This document shows, in pieces, positions 41,219 to 50,080 of a DNA stretch of 64,000 bases. This DNA is from an uncultured Pelagibacteraceae bacterium (GTDB lineage: Bacteria; Pseudomonadota; Alphaproteobacteria; Pelagibacterales; Pelagibacteraceae). Position 1 is the first letter of the stretch. Every line of letters starts with the position of its first letter. Made by a program: the position numbers and the translations under genes. The notes below the pieces were generated by a model that worked only from the letters and a program-made list of their open reading frames with translations, had not been told where the DNA came from and did no database searches. The stretch lies in contig CACEOF010000004.1 of assembly GCA_902561095.1 (NCBI GenBank), forward strand, positions 1-64,000, in the 5' to 3' direction.

Positions 41219-42580
41219 TTATTGTGCAAATAACGTTTCTGGTAACCATAATGCTATTGCAGGAAACATGTACATTAGAAACATTGCAAAAATAACAATC
41301 CCTAAAAATGGCATTATTCCACTAAAAATTTGTAGAAGTTCAACATTTGTTTTTTGAACTCCTTTCAAATAATAGGCTGACATCGCCATGGGTGGAGTTA
41401 GGAATGATGTTTGCAAGTTTAAAGCAATCAACATTGCAAAGAAATATGGATTAACTCCAAAAATTTCTAGTAAAGGTAAAAATATAGGTACAAAAATAAT
41501 TAAAATCTCTGTCCACTCTAGCGGCCATCCTAAAAGAAATATTATGATTTGAGTGATAACCAAAAATTGCCAAGTTGAAATATTAATTGAAGTAAAGAAA
41601 TGCTCAAAAACTTCATGGCCTCCTAAATAAGAGAATACAGATGAAAATGTCCAAGACCCAATAAATAACCACATAATCATTGCTGTTGTTTTAGCAGTTA
41701 AAAATACCGACTCTTTAAAATTTTGCCATTTAAGAGTCTTATAAAACCACGATAATATCAGAGCTCCAAATGCTCCTGCTGCTGCTGCCTCTGCAGGAGT
41801 TGCAATCCCAGCCAAAATTGTTCCAAGAACTAACATGATTAATCCAAACAAAGGTACGAAAGATACTAAAACTTCTTTTAAAATTTCAGCTCTTGGCGGG
41901 ATATCCTCCTCAGGAGGTCTTGGTGCTATTGATGGGTTTAACCAAGCTCTAAAAACTGCATACCCAATATATAAACCTGCCAATAATAAACCTGGAAAAA
42001 TAGCAGCTGCAAAAAGTCTTAAAGGGGATAACTGTGCAATTACTGAATAAACAATTAACATAATACTTGGAGGGATTAAAATACCTAAACATCCACCTGA
42101 ACAAATAATCCCTGATGCAAATTTTTTGTCATAACCTGCTTTAACCATCGCAGGCCAAGCTAATAATCCCATTAAAGTTACAACTGCTCCAATAATTCCT
42201 GTTGCTGTCGAAAATAATGTACAAGTTATCAAGGCTGCTACCGCCATTGATGCAGGTAATCTGTGTGCAGCTAATCTGATTGCAAAAAATAATTTTGCTA
42301 CTATTCCTGCTCTCTCAACTAAATAACCCATAAATAAAAATAAAGGTACTGCGGTAAGTACATTGTTATCCATCACTGTATAGGTATTTTGAACAAAGAG
42401 TTGGAATATTCGGTTATCAAAAATATGCTCCATCATGGTCGCATCGTAATAAGCGTAATAACCAAAACCAATTCCCATTGCCATTAAAGTAAATGCAATT
42501 GGAAAACCTAATAGAACTGCAAAAAGAAATATCCCCATCATTAAGATGGCTACTTCAGGATTTGTCAGACTAAATAACAT
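41219..42580 (-). CDS. dctM: TRAP transporter large permease
   Basis: A 453-residue membrane protein with about a dozen helices. PVAFxL-like early segment (FPIAFTLMAMG), ATGIIGAVVTLMGLLAWPAM, CSGGCLGILIPPSIMLIVY and GWPLEWTEI...LLEIFGVNP are typical of DctM, the ion-coupled translocation subunit. The ATG at 42580 overlaps the dctQ stop by 11 bases; an earlier in-frame ATG at 42619 is unlikely. It works with DctQ and the periplasmic DctP. Confidence 0.93.
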   Translation of the reverse strand: MLFSLTNPEVAILMMGIFLFAVLLGFPIAFTLMAMGIGFGYYAYYDATMMEHIFDNRIFQLFVQNTYTVMDNNVLTAVPLFLFMGYLVERAGIVAKLFFAIRLAAHRLPASMAVAALITCTLFSTATGIIGAVVTLMGLLAWPAMVKAGYDKKFASGIICSGGCLGILIPPSIMLIVYSVIAQLSPLRLFAAAIFPGLLLAGLYIGYAVFRAWLNPSIAPRPPEEDIPPRAEILKEVLVSFVPLFGLIMLVLGTILAGIATPAEAAAAGAFGALILSWFYKTLKWQNFKESVFLTAKTTAMIMWLFIGSWTFSSVFSYLGGHEVFEHFFTSINISTWQFLVITQIIIFLLGWPLEWTEILIIFVPIFLPLLEIFGVNPYFFAMLIALNLQTSFLTPPMAMSAYYLKGVQKTNVELLQIFSGIMPFLGIVIFAMFLMYMFPAIALWLPETLFAQ

Positions 42581-43178
42581 TTTCTTTACTTTCTTTCTTA
42601 TTGTTATCTCCAAATTCATCTTGAGAAGTTCTCATCAACATTTCCTCTGTTTCTTCTGCTACAACCATTCTTCTTGGCCATTCTCCAGTTTTAATACAAA
42701 TTAGTGATCTAAATACCTCACTTACTCCTTGAATGATTAGAAGAATACCCGCACAAGGTATCATTGATTTTACCATATAAATCTGGATTTGTGCTGGACT
42801 ACTCCAGCTAGTTTCTTTTATCTTCCAAGCCATTGCAGCATACTCATAACCATAAAAGGCTAATGCAATTACTCCTGGGAAAAAGAATATAAAATATAGA
42901 ACTAAGTCTATCCAAGCCTGAGTTCTTTGTTTAAATAATCTGTAAATTACATCTCCTCTTACATGAGCTTCTGTAGCTAAACAATAAGCTCCTGACATCA
43001 TTAGTATTGCACCATACATCTGCATACTAAAATCAAAATTCCATAAGGTTGGCTTATTAAAAGCATAAGCCATAACAACTTCATAAACGGTTCCTCCCAT
43101 TAAAATTACAATACACCATGAAAATGCTTTACCCATTGAAGTGCTAAGAGTGTCAGCAAATTTAATGAAAGATCCCAT
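42570..43178 (-). CDS. dctQ: TRAP transporter small permease
   Basis: A 202-residue protein with four membrane helices, the DctQ pattern. Visible family pieces are FSMQMYGAILMMSGAYCLATEAHVRGDVIYR near residues 45-77 (the H-V-R-G-D motif) and SWSSPAQIQIYMVKSMIPCAG. The ATG at 43178 is used; a TTG directly before it is an alternative. The C-terminal 40 residues are hydrophilic and charged. A terminator hairpin separates it from dctP. Confidence 0.92.
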   Translation of the reverse strand: MGSFIKFADTLSTSMGKAFSWCIVILMGGTVYEVVMAYAFNKPTLWNFDFSMQMYGAILMMSGAYCLATEAHVRGDVIYRLFKQRTQAWIDLVLYFIFFFPGVIALAFYGYEYAAMAWKIKETSWSSPAQIQIYMVKSMIPCAGILLIIQGVSEVFRSLICIKTGEWPRRMVVAEETEEMLMRTSQDEFGDNNKKESKENVI

Positions 43179-43204
43179 CAATAATAATTATATTAAATTA
43201 AACT

Positions 43205-43237
43205 AAAAAAAAAGGGGGTTTTTTGAACCCCCTTTTT
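43205..43237 (-). terminator. Rho-independent terminator between dctP and dctQ
   Basis: On the minus strand a stem GGGGGTT/AACCCCC (43214-43220 with 43226-43232), extended by A/T pairs and closed by a five-base loop, is followed by a run of nine T. This is a textbook terminator placed inside the TRAP operon. It would let most transcripts stop after dctP and a minority continue into dctQM, matching the need for more binding protein than permease. Confidence 0.88.
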
Positions 43238-43254
43238 AAATTTCTAAAAGTTAA

Positions 43255-44415
43255 TTAGATTTTAACTTTCTGAATTGGACCAAACTCATTTTCATAAGCT
43301 AATTTATAGTTCGGTTGATTCATCAACAGATACTTCATAGTTCTCTTAGCGTATGCTTTTTGTGAGTCTACTACTTTCTTGAAGAAAGCATCTTTACCAG
43401 AAAACTCACCAATGACCTTATCCCAACCTTTTAGTTGTTCAGCTAAGATAGCGTCAGATGTTTGGTAAACATTAACCTTATGCTCATTCATTAATTTAGC
43501 TAAATCTTTTGAATATCTAACTAAAGCTTTGAAGTAGTTATCTGAGTTTGCAGCATATGCAGCATTTCTCAAAATAGCTTGATGAGCAGGTGAAAGGCTG
43601 TTTAGTCTCTTAGTGTTCATAGGAATTTCAAACATTTCCTGAGATTGGTGGAAACTTCCTAAGTGGTAGTGTTTAGAGACATCTTGCATTCCAAACTGTG
43701 AGTCTGATGTTGGATTGTTAAACTCTGCAGCATCAATCAAACCAGTTTTCATTGCTGGTTGGATTTCACCACCAGGCAATTGTCTTACGACCATTCCCAT
43801 AGCAGTCAAAACGTTAGTCGCTAGACCAACTGTTCTATACTTCATACCTTTAACATCAGATACTTTTGTTACGTTCTTTTTAAACCAACCAAATGGTTGA
43901 GCTGGCATAGGCATATGGAAGAAACCTGTGTAGTTAAATCCTACACTTGCTACTGCTTCTTCATATAACTTTCTTCCTCCACCATACTCCATCCAAGCCA
44001 TAACTTCTTGAGATGACATACCGTATGAAGGACCAGTTCCAAAAAGTGAAGCTGCTGGATTTTTTCCGTACCAGTATGCAGTCACCCAGTGACCCATATC
44101 TACTACTCCAGAACTTACCGCTTGTCCGATTTCAGAAGTTTTAACAACTGCACCGACTGGTTGAACGTCAATTTTCAGTTTTCCGTCTGACATATCGCTA
44201 ACCATTTTTGCGTAGTCTGACGCCATTTCAAAAAAGATGTTAGCGCCTGAAGGCCAAGCTGCTTGCATCTTAAGAGTAATGTGACCAGCTCCCAAAGCAA
44301 GATTCGGCATTGCTACAGCTGCTGTTGCTGCTGCACCAGTTGCTGCTGCTGCTTTGAAGAACTTTCGTCTTGAAGGTGTTTTAGTACCTTTTAATGATTT
44401 TTTATTTTTAATCAT
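43255..44415 (-). CDS. dctP: TRAP transporter substrate-binding protein with Tat signal
   Basis: A 386-residue periplasmic binding protein. The twin-arginine signal SRRKFFKAAAATGAAAT spans about residues 16-32, with cleavage after the Ala-rich core near ALGA. The mature part shows MQAAWPSGANIFFEMASDYA, YWYGKNPAASLFGTGPS and WMEYGGGRKLYEEA, which resemble the TakP group known for 2-oxo acids, so a small 2-oxo or hydroxy acid is a reasonable guess. AGAGGAG nine bases upstream is a clear ribosome site, rare in this window and fitting high expression. Confidence 0.93.
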   Translation of the reverse strand: MIKNKKSLKGTKTPSRRKFFKAAAATGAAATAAVAMPNLALGAGHITLKMQAAWPSGANIFFEMASDYAKMVSDMSDGKLKIDVQPVGAVVKTSEIGQAVSSGVVDMGHWVTAYWYGKNPAASLFGTGPSYGMSSQEVMAWMEYGGGRKLYEEAVASVGFNYTGFFHMPMPAQPFGWFKKNVTKVSDVKGMKYRTVGLATNVLTAMGMVVRQLPGGEIQPAMKTGLIDAAEFNNPTSDSQFGMQDVSKHYHLGSFHQSQEMFEIPMNTKRLNSLSPAHQAILRNAAYAANSDNYFKALVRYSKDLAKLMNEHKVNVYQTSDAILAEQLKGWDKVIGEFSGKDAFFKKVVDSQKAYAKRTMKYLLMNQPNYKLAYENEFGPIQKVKI

Positions 44416-44578
44416 TTTGTTCTCTCCTCTAGTTAATTAACTGGTCTAAGTTAAACATAGATTCACAATAGAGTCTTTCTAAAAAGTCGGACGTTTTGCC
44501 CCTAATGACGTTTTATTCAATTCCAGATTGTATTTTAATTATTTGTATTAAATGAAATTAATTCTGTAGAATTTATTA
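44416..44578. promoter_or_regulatory. Divergent promoter region of dctP and ggt
   Basis: This 163-base spacer separates two divergent genes. Seen here: the dctP ribosome site (CTCCT at 44425-44429 on the plus strand), a palindrome GTTAATTAAC (44432-44441), and a direct repeat GACGTTTT at 44490-44497 and 44507-44514, 17 bases apart. A weak minus-strand promoter, TTAGAA and TATGTT with 17 bases between, precedes dctP. The repeats could be operator half-sites, but no regulator gene is in the window. No ribosome site is seen before ggt. Confidence 0.4.
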
Positions 44579-46156
44579 ATGAAATCTAACAAAAATTTAG
44601 ACTCTATTTCTGCAAATGCAATGGCCGCTACTTCACACCCACTCGCAACGGAAGAGGCTCTTAATATTCTAAAAAAAGGTGGGAATGCAGTAGATGCTGC
44701 AATTGCAGCATCAATTTGCTTATCAGTCGTAGAACCAAATTCAACTGGTATTGGGGGGGATTGTTTTGCAATAGTTAAAATGGAAAATAAAGATCCAATT
44801 TCATACAACGGATCAGGTATTGCTCCTAAAAAAGCTAACTTTGAATTTTTTGAAAATAAAAAAATAGATAAAATAGAATTAACAACACCTCATTCCGTAA
44901 CTATTCCTGGAGCTCTTGATGCTTGGAAAACTATTCACGATGAGCATGGCAAGTTGGACTTTGAAGAATTATTTTTAAATTCGATTAATTATGCTGAGAA
45001 TGGATATAAAGTAACTAAAAAAGTTTCTGAAGCTTGGGAAAAGTCATTTAAAAAATTAAATAATCACAAAATTACTAAAAAATTATATTTAAAAAACGGA
45101 AAAGTTTATAAAAATAATGAACTTAGGAAAAATATTCCTTTAGCTGATACTCTAAAAATAATTAAAAAAAATGGAATAAAGGAATTTTATCAAGGTTCAA
45201 TAGCTGAGGATATGGTAGAGAGCTTAAATGAAATTGGAGGACTACATTCAATTGAAGATTTTTCAATTCAAAAAACTTTAAAATCTAAAACTATATCCTC
45301 TAATTTTAAAGATATGACTGTTCACCAATGCCCACCTAACGGACCAGGTGTAACAGTGTTATTAATGTTAAAGTTGTTAGAGAAATTAAAAATAAATAAA
45401 TTTAATCCTGATAGTTTTGAAAGATTCCATCTTGAAGCTGAAGTAACAAAATTGTGTTATAAAATAAGAGAAGAGAATATAGCAGACCCAAATTTTATAA
45501 ATATTGATCTAGAAAAAATTCTAAGTGAACAAAATATTCAAGAATTATTTAACAATATATCTTTAAACAAGTGTTATAAAATCAACGACCTAAAGATTCC
45601 AAATCACCCTGAAACTGTATACTTAACAGTGGTTGATAAGGATTTAAATTCTGTCTCGATTATAAATTCTATTTGCTACTCGTTTGGAAGTGGGATTACA
45701 TCTAATAAGTCAGGTATTCTATTTCACAATAGAGGAACTAACTTTAGAGTGGAAAGAGATCATCCGAACTGTATTGAGGGTGGCAAAAGACCATTACACA
45801 CTATTATCCCGGGCTTAGCTTTAAACAATGATAATAAAACCATACTTTCATTTGGAGTAATGGGTGGTCAATATCAACCTGTTGGACAAGTGCATGTATT
45901 TAATAATATTTTTGACTTTAATATGACACCCCAAGAAGCCATTTCTTATCCAAGAGCATTTCATTTCAATAATATCTACAAACTCGAAAATGATATAAGC
46001 GAGGATATTAAAAGTAAACTTGAAGCAATTGGCCATAAAGTAGAATTTACTAATGATCCACATGGTGGAGGTCAAGCAATCCAAATAGACAGAAAAAAAG
46101 GTAAATTAATTGGAGGTTCGGATCCTAGAAAAGATGGATACGCATCTGGGTATTAG
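44579..46156 (+). CDS. ggt: Gamma-glutamyltransferase-family protein
   Basis: An Ntn-hydrolase of 525 residues. N-terminal SHPLATEEALNILKKGGNAVDAAIAAS and STGIGGDCFAIV match GGT. The self-cleavage and nucleophile threonine is best placed at Thr346 in PETVYLTVVDKD, in the position of TTHYSVVD of E. coli; SGITSNKSGILFHNRG follows. No signal peptide is seen, so unlike E. coli Ggt it may be cytoplasmic. It could hydrolyse glutathione or gamma-glutamyl amides. Its stop lies two bases from that of the convergent ABC ATPase gene. Confidence 0.87.
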   Translation: MKSNKNLDSISANAMAATSHPLATEEALNILKKGGNAVDAAIAASICLSVVEPNSTGIGGDCFAIVKMENKDPISYNGSGIAPKKANFEFFENKKIDKIELTTPHSVTIPGALDAWKTIHDEHGKLDFEELFLNSINYAENGYKVTKKVSEAWEKSFKKLNNHKITKKLYLKNGKVYKNNELRKNIPLADTLKIIKKNGIKEFYQGSIAEDMVESLNEIGGLHSIEDFSIQKTLKSKTISSNFKDMTVHQCPPNGPGVTVLLMLKLLEKLKINKFNPDSFERFHLEAEVTKLCYKIREENIADPNFINIDLEKILSEQNIQELFNNISLNKCYKINDLKIPNHPETVYLTVVDKDLNSVSIINSICYSFGSGITSNKSGILFHNRGTNFRVERDHPNCIEGGKRPLHTIIPGLALNNDNKTILSFGVMGGQYQPVGQVHVFNNIFDFNMTPQEAISYPRAFHFNNIYKLENDISEDIKSKLEAIGHKVEFTNDPHGGGQAIQIDRKKGKLIGGSDPRKDGYASGY

Positions 46157-46158
46157 TT

Positions 46159-47235
46159 TTAATTTACAAGCATTTCGTTAGAGTAAATACAACATTTTTC
46201 TGCAGGTAAATGAAGTTTTAGTTCCTCGGTTGATATTGGAATTTCTCTCTCAACTTTAGACTTGATCTCTAAATCGCCAGCTTTACCAGTAATGAGTTTA
46301 AAATTTCCAAAATCCTCAACTCTTGTTACTTTAACACTAACAATATTTTCTTTTTGATCGGTTGCAATTTTAATGAATTCTGATCGGATTCCCAATTTTA
46401 CATTCTTGTCTTTAATTTTTGACAAGTCAGTTTTTGTTTTAATGGTATCATTATTAAACTTTATTGAATTATCAGAAAGAATTTCAGAATTAAATAAATT
46501 CATAGCAGGGGAGCCTATAAAATATCCAACAAACGTGGTTCTTGGTTTTTCAAATAAGTCTTTTGGAAGTCCTACTTGAACTATTTCACCTTGATCCATC
46601 ACAATGATATTGTCAGCAAATGTCATTGCTTCATTTTGATCGTGGGTGACATAAACTAATGTTGTTTTGTATTGTTCGTTAATTTCTTTTAAATTTCTTC
46701 TTAATCTAAATTTTAAATCTGGATCAATTACGGTTAATGGTTCATCCATCAAAACACCCGCAACATCCTCTCTTACTAGTCCTCTTCCAAGAGATATGAG
46801 TTGCTTTTGGTCGGCAGTAAGTTTTCTTGCTGGAGACTTTAAAAAAGATGATAATCTAAGAGTGTCTGAAACTGATTTAACCCTTTCTTCAATTTTTTGA
46901 TCTGAAAAATTTCTACATCTTAATGGAAAAGCTAAATTATCATATACTGTCATGGTGTTATAAATAACTGGAAATTGAAAGACTTGAGCTATATTTCTCT
47001 CTTCCGTTATAAGGTCTGTAACATCATTTTCATCAAATAAAATTTTTCCTTTCGATGGTTTAACTAATCCTGAAACGATATTTAACATTGTGGTTTTTCC
47101 ACAACCAGATGGCCCTAAAATTGCGTATCTTTTTCCATTTTCCCAAGTCATAGAAAACGGATTAAGTGCATAAGTTGGATTATTATCGTTTGGATTATAA
47201 GTATGAGAAATATTTGACAACTCAATTTTAGCCAT
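46159..47235 (-). CDS. ABC importer ATPase with degenerate signature motif (GlpT-like)
   Basis: A 358-residue ATPase. It has P-loop GPSGCGKT (residues 41-48), Q-loop VFQFP, Walker B VLMDEP (161-166) and switch His198 in YVTHDQNEAM. The signature LSGGQ is replaced by LTADQ (139-143) in KLTADQKQLISLGRGL. This pattern recalls GlpT of the rhizobial glycerol importer GlpSTPQV. A C-terminal regulatory OB-like domain follows. The ATG at 47235 gives the family start; an ATG at 47247 is also open. It should pair with the neighbouring ATPase, which keeps LSGGQ. Confidence 0.9.
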   Translation of the reverse strand: MAKIELSNISHTYNPNDNNPTYALNPFSMTWENGKRYAILGPSGCGKTTMLNIVSGLVKPSKGKILFDENDVTDLITEERNIAQVFQFPVIYNTMTVYDNLAFPLRCRNFSDQKIEERVKSVSDTLRLSSFLKSPARKLTADQKQLISLGRGLVREDVAGVLMDEPLTVIDPDLKFRLRRNLKEINEQYKTTLVYVTHDQNEAMTFADNIIVMDQGEIVQVGLPKDLFEKPRTTFVGYFIGSPAMNLFNSEILSDNSIKFNNDTIKTKTDLSKIKDKNVKLGIRSEFIKIATDQKENIVSVKVTRVEDFGNFKLITGKAGDLEIKSKVEREIPISTEELKLHLPAEKCCIYSNEMLVN

Positions 47236-48307
47236 GAGATACTCCATACGGTGAAGAAACTAATTCTTCATTTTGATCAAAAGCATATAATTTATTTTCA
47301 TTAAATTTAATTTTTACTTTTTCGTGAATTTTAAAATTCATAACTTCTTCAATAAGAGCTATCACTTTTGACTCTCCCTTTTTTAAATGCAATAAAGTTT
47401 CTGAGCCACTAATTTCAGCAAGTTCTATTTCAAACTCTTCACCTTGATCATCTAGTTTTATTTCTGAGGCCCTAATCCCAAAATTATAACCTTGATCACT
47501 TAAATTTTTAAAATGGGAAGGAGAATTAATTAAAATATTTTCAAAACTTAGTTTTTCAGAATTTTTTGTTCCCTTCAAAATATTCATTGGTGGATCATTT
47601 GAAATTTCAGCCACCTTTAAAGTTCTAGGATTTTCAAAAATTTCTTTTGCAGGTCCTTTTTGTAAAACTTTACCCTCATCTAACACTATCACCTCACCAT
47701 TTAATTCCATGACTTCCTGTGGGTCAGTAGTAGAGTAGATTAAAATAGTATCTTCAGATAAACCTTGTGTGAATATTCTTTTAAATTCTTCTCTTAACTG
47801 TTCTCTTAATTTGTAATCTAAATTAACCAATGGTTCATCCAGTAATAATATTTTTGCTTTTTTTGCTAATGATCTTGCTAGAGCAACTCTTTGTTGCTGT
47901 CCTCCAGATAGTTCTTGAATTTTCCTATTTTCAAAACCGACTAGTCCTACAGTTTTAAGCGCTTCTTCTACATCCTTCTTTATTTGATCTTCGCTTATTT
48001 TCCTTTGTTTAAGCGGGAAAATTATATTCTCATAAACATTTAGATGAGGATAATTGATAAATTGTTGATAAACCATTGCTACATTTCTTTCCCACACAGG
48101 TATTTTAATAAAATCATTATCTTCAAATGATAAATTTCCACTATTAGGGTTTAACAAACCGGCGATTGTTTTTAAAAATGTAGTTTTTCCAGATAAAGTT
48201 CTTCCTAAGATCGTATACAAATTTCCTTTTTTAAAATTAAATGAAACATTGTTTAAATGAAACTGATCGTCTGGCTTATAAGTTATATTTTCTCCGATTA
48301 AATTCAT
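47228..48307 (-). CDS. ABC importer ATPase with altered switch histidine (GlpS-like)
   Basis: A 359-residue ATPase of the MalK/UgpC type. P-loop is GRTLSGKT (35-42), signature LSGGQQQR is canonical (133-140), Walker B is ILLLDEP. In the H-loop the usual T-H-D is T-T-D (Thr194 in YSTTDPQEVM), so the catalytic histidine is missing. The N-terminus MNLIGENITYK and the loss of His recall GlpS of rhizobial glycerol uptake. It overlaps the second ATPase by eight bases and the permease stop by one. Confidence 0.9.
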   Translation of the reverse strand: MNLIGENITYKPDDQFHLNNVSFNFKKGNLYTILGRTLSGKTTFLKTIAGLLNPNSGNLSFEDNDFIKIPVWERNVAMVYQQFINYPHLNVYENIIFPLKQRKISEDQIKKDVEEALKTVGLVGFENRKIQELSGGQQQRVALARSLAKKAKILLLDEPLVNLDYKLREQLREEFKRIFTQGLSEDTILIYSTTDPQEVMELNGEVIVLDEGKVLQKGPAKEIFENPRTLKVAEISNDPPMNILKGTKNSEKLSFENILINSPSHFKNLSDQGYNFGIRASEIKLDDQGEEFEIELAEISGSETLLHLKKGESKVIALIEEVMNFKIHEKVKIKFNENKLYAFDQNEELVSSPYGVSHG

Positions 48308-49155
48308 TATTTTAATGCTCCAGATAAATTTCCTTTAGACAAATATCTCTCCACAATAAAAGCAACGATGATTAAAGGCGCGACCGATATTAAAGCAGAT
48401 GCTGACAAACTCCACCACGGTGTGATTGAGGAATTAAGTGCTACAACCTTTACAGGTAATAGCTGTACTTCTGTAAATGTTAAAATAAATGCAAAGAAAA
48501 AATCAATCCAACCAAATATAATACAAAACATACCCGCAACAATTAATCCTGGTATAGAGTTCGGCAGTACAACTTTATAGAATGCTTGGTAAGGATTACA
48601 CCCATCTATTAATGCAGTTTCATCCAACTCTTTTGGAACTCTGTTAAAAAAATCTACCATGATCCAAACTGCTATAGGCATTAATAGAACTATATAAACT
48701 ACTACTAGTCCTATCAAACTGTCTAATAATCCTATCGTACTTAAAAATATAAAGAAGGGTATCGATAACACAATTGGTGGCATTATTCTTTGCGATATAA
48801 AAAAGAAAGTAATATCGTTATTTCTTACAAAACCAGCTTTAAAAGTAAATCTTGATAAAGCATAGGCTGCTAATGTGCCTAAAACTATACTTATTAAACT
48901 TGCAGTGCAGGTTACAAAAAGACTATTAAAGTAAGGTTCAACAATATCCACCCCACCTCTTGCAGGTGACTTAACTAATACACGCCATCCTTCAAGTGTT
49001 GGTTCAAAATCTAACCAAGGAATATAAGTAACCTTACTATTTACTGACTGGAAATCTTTAAAAGAGGTAGAAATAGCCCACAGAAAAGGCGCCACAATAA
49101 AAACTGTCCAAAGAATAATAAAAGTATATTTTAAAAACTTGTAGAGTTTTTCCAT
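48307..49155 (-). CDS. ABC importer permease, MalG-type (GlpQ-like)
   Basis: A 282-residue inner-membrane protein with six helices. The ATPase-docking EAA loop is LIDGCNPYQAFYKVVLPNS, with the conserved Asp-Gly and Pro. FISQRIMPPIVLSIPFFIF precedes it. It starts at the last base of the second permease and ends at the first base of the ATPase gene, a run of one-base overlaps that shows tight coupling. Likely carbohydrate or polyol importer (CUT1 family). Confidence 0.92.
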   Translation of the reverse strand: MEKLYKFLKYTFIILWTVFIVAPFLWAISTSFKDFQSVNSKVTYIPWLDFEPTLEGWRVLVKSPARGGVDIVEPYFNSLFVTCTASLISIVLGTLAAYALSRFTFKAGFVRNNDITFFFISQRIMPPIVLSIPFFIFLSTIGLLDSLIGLVVVYIVLLMPIAVWIMVDFFNRVPKELDETALIDGCNPYQAFYKVVLPNSIPGLIVAGMFCIIFGWIDFFFAFILTFTEVQLLPVKVVALNSSITPWWSLSASALISVAPLIIVAFIVERYLSKGNLSGALK

Positions 49156-50021
49156 TATTCTTTAATCATTAATTTTGTTAAAACTTTTGCTATGATCGTT
49201 AGACTTATGATCATTATAACTAAATACGTAAAAGAAAGAGTTGCAGCGTAACCCATTTGAAACTCCCTTAAGCCTTTAATATAAATATAAAAACTCGAAG
49301 TCTCTGTTGCAGTACCTGGTCCTCCGGAGGTCAATACAAAAACTGTATCCATTATCTTTGAGGCCTCAATTAATCTAATAATAATTGCCCCAATTGAGAT
49401 TGGAGCCATTAGTGGAAAAGTAACATACACAAACTTTCTAAAAGGACTTGCGCCATCTATGGCTGCAGCTAAAAAAGGCTCTTTCGGCAGAGATAATAAA
49501 CCTGCAAGTAACAATAAAAACATAAATGGGGTCCACTGCCAAACTTCAACAATAATTACAGTGAATTTAGCAATAACTGGATCACTGAGCCATAATATAG
49601 GCTCTACCCCTAAGTTTCCCAAAAGATCATTTACAGGACCTAGGGACTCATGAAAAAAAGTTCTCCAAATTACCGTCATAATGACAGGCGTAGTCATCAT
49701 AGGAATTAAAAATATAACTCTGAAGAACCTTTTAAATTTAATTTCTCTCCAAACTATAAGCGCTAGTGCAAAACCAATAATATATTGAAGAATAACAGTA
49801 GTAACTGATAAAAAACTCAGTCTAAAAAAAGACTCCCAAAATCTTGGGTCGTCAGTAAAAAGTCTTATATAATTTGTAATTCCTATAAAATTCATTTCAG
49901 GCGTATAGCTGTTCCAGCCTGATAAACTTAATCTAATAGTAAAAATAATAGGAAAAATAAGTATTCCTATAAGCACAAATAAACCAGGAAATAAAAAAAC
50001 GTACTTATGCTTAAAATTCAT
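49155..50021 (-). CDS. ABC importer permease, MalF-type (GlpP-like)
   Basis: A 288-residue permease with six membrane helices. The EAA loop is AAAIDGASPFRKFVYVTFPL. It begins with a short cytoplasmic MNFKHKYVF segment and a helix rich in Phe and Ile. It forms the pore with the neighbouring permease. It is the first membrane gene after the binding protein, from which it is separated by a strong hairpin. Confidence 0.92.
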   Translation of the reverse strand: MNFKHKYVFLFPGLFVLIGILIFPIIFTIRLSLSGWNSYTPEMNFIGITNYIRLFTDDPRFWESFFRLSFLSVTTVILQYIIGFALALIVWREIKFKRFFRVIFLIPMMTTPVIMTVIWRTFFHESLGPVNDLLGNLGVEPILWLSDPVIAKFTVIIVEVWQWTPFMFLLLLAGLLSLPKEPFLAAAIDGASPFRKFVYVTFPLMAPISIGAIIIRLIEASKIMDTVFVLTSGGPGTATETSSFYIYIKGLREFQMGYAATLSFTYLVIMIISLTIIAKVLTKLMIKE

Positions 50022-50046
50022 AATTGTAATTTTTGGAATTTGTTAG

Positions 50047-50073
50047 TTGTGGCCGTCGTTATGACGGCCACAA
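50047..50073 (-). terminator. Strong stem-loop between the ABC binding-protein gene and the permease genes
   Basis: A perfect 11-base-pair inverted repeat (TTGTGGCCGTC, loop of five, GACGGCCACAA) in a very AT-rich setting. No T-run follows on the minus strand, so it is not a classic terminator. It sits just after the binding-protein stop codon, where a stable hairpin can protect the upstream message or attenuate the downstream one. Confidence 0.7.
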
Positions 50074-50080
50074 AGTATTT

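Noticed and set aside
44579..46156. GGT-like protein lacking its catalytic threonine
   Set aside because: The usual TTH motif is absent at first sight, but aligning on the following VVDKD places Thr346 of ETVYLTVVD at the nucleophile position, a known variant.
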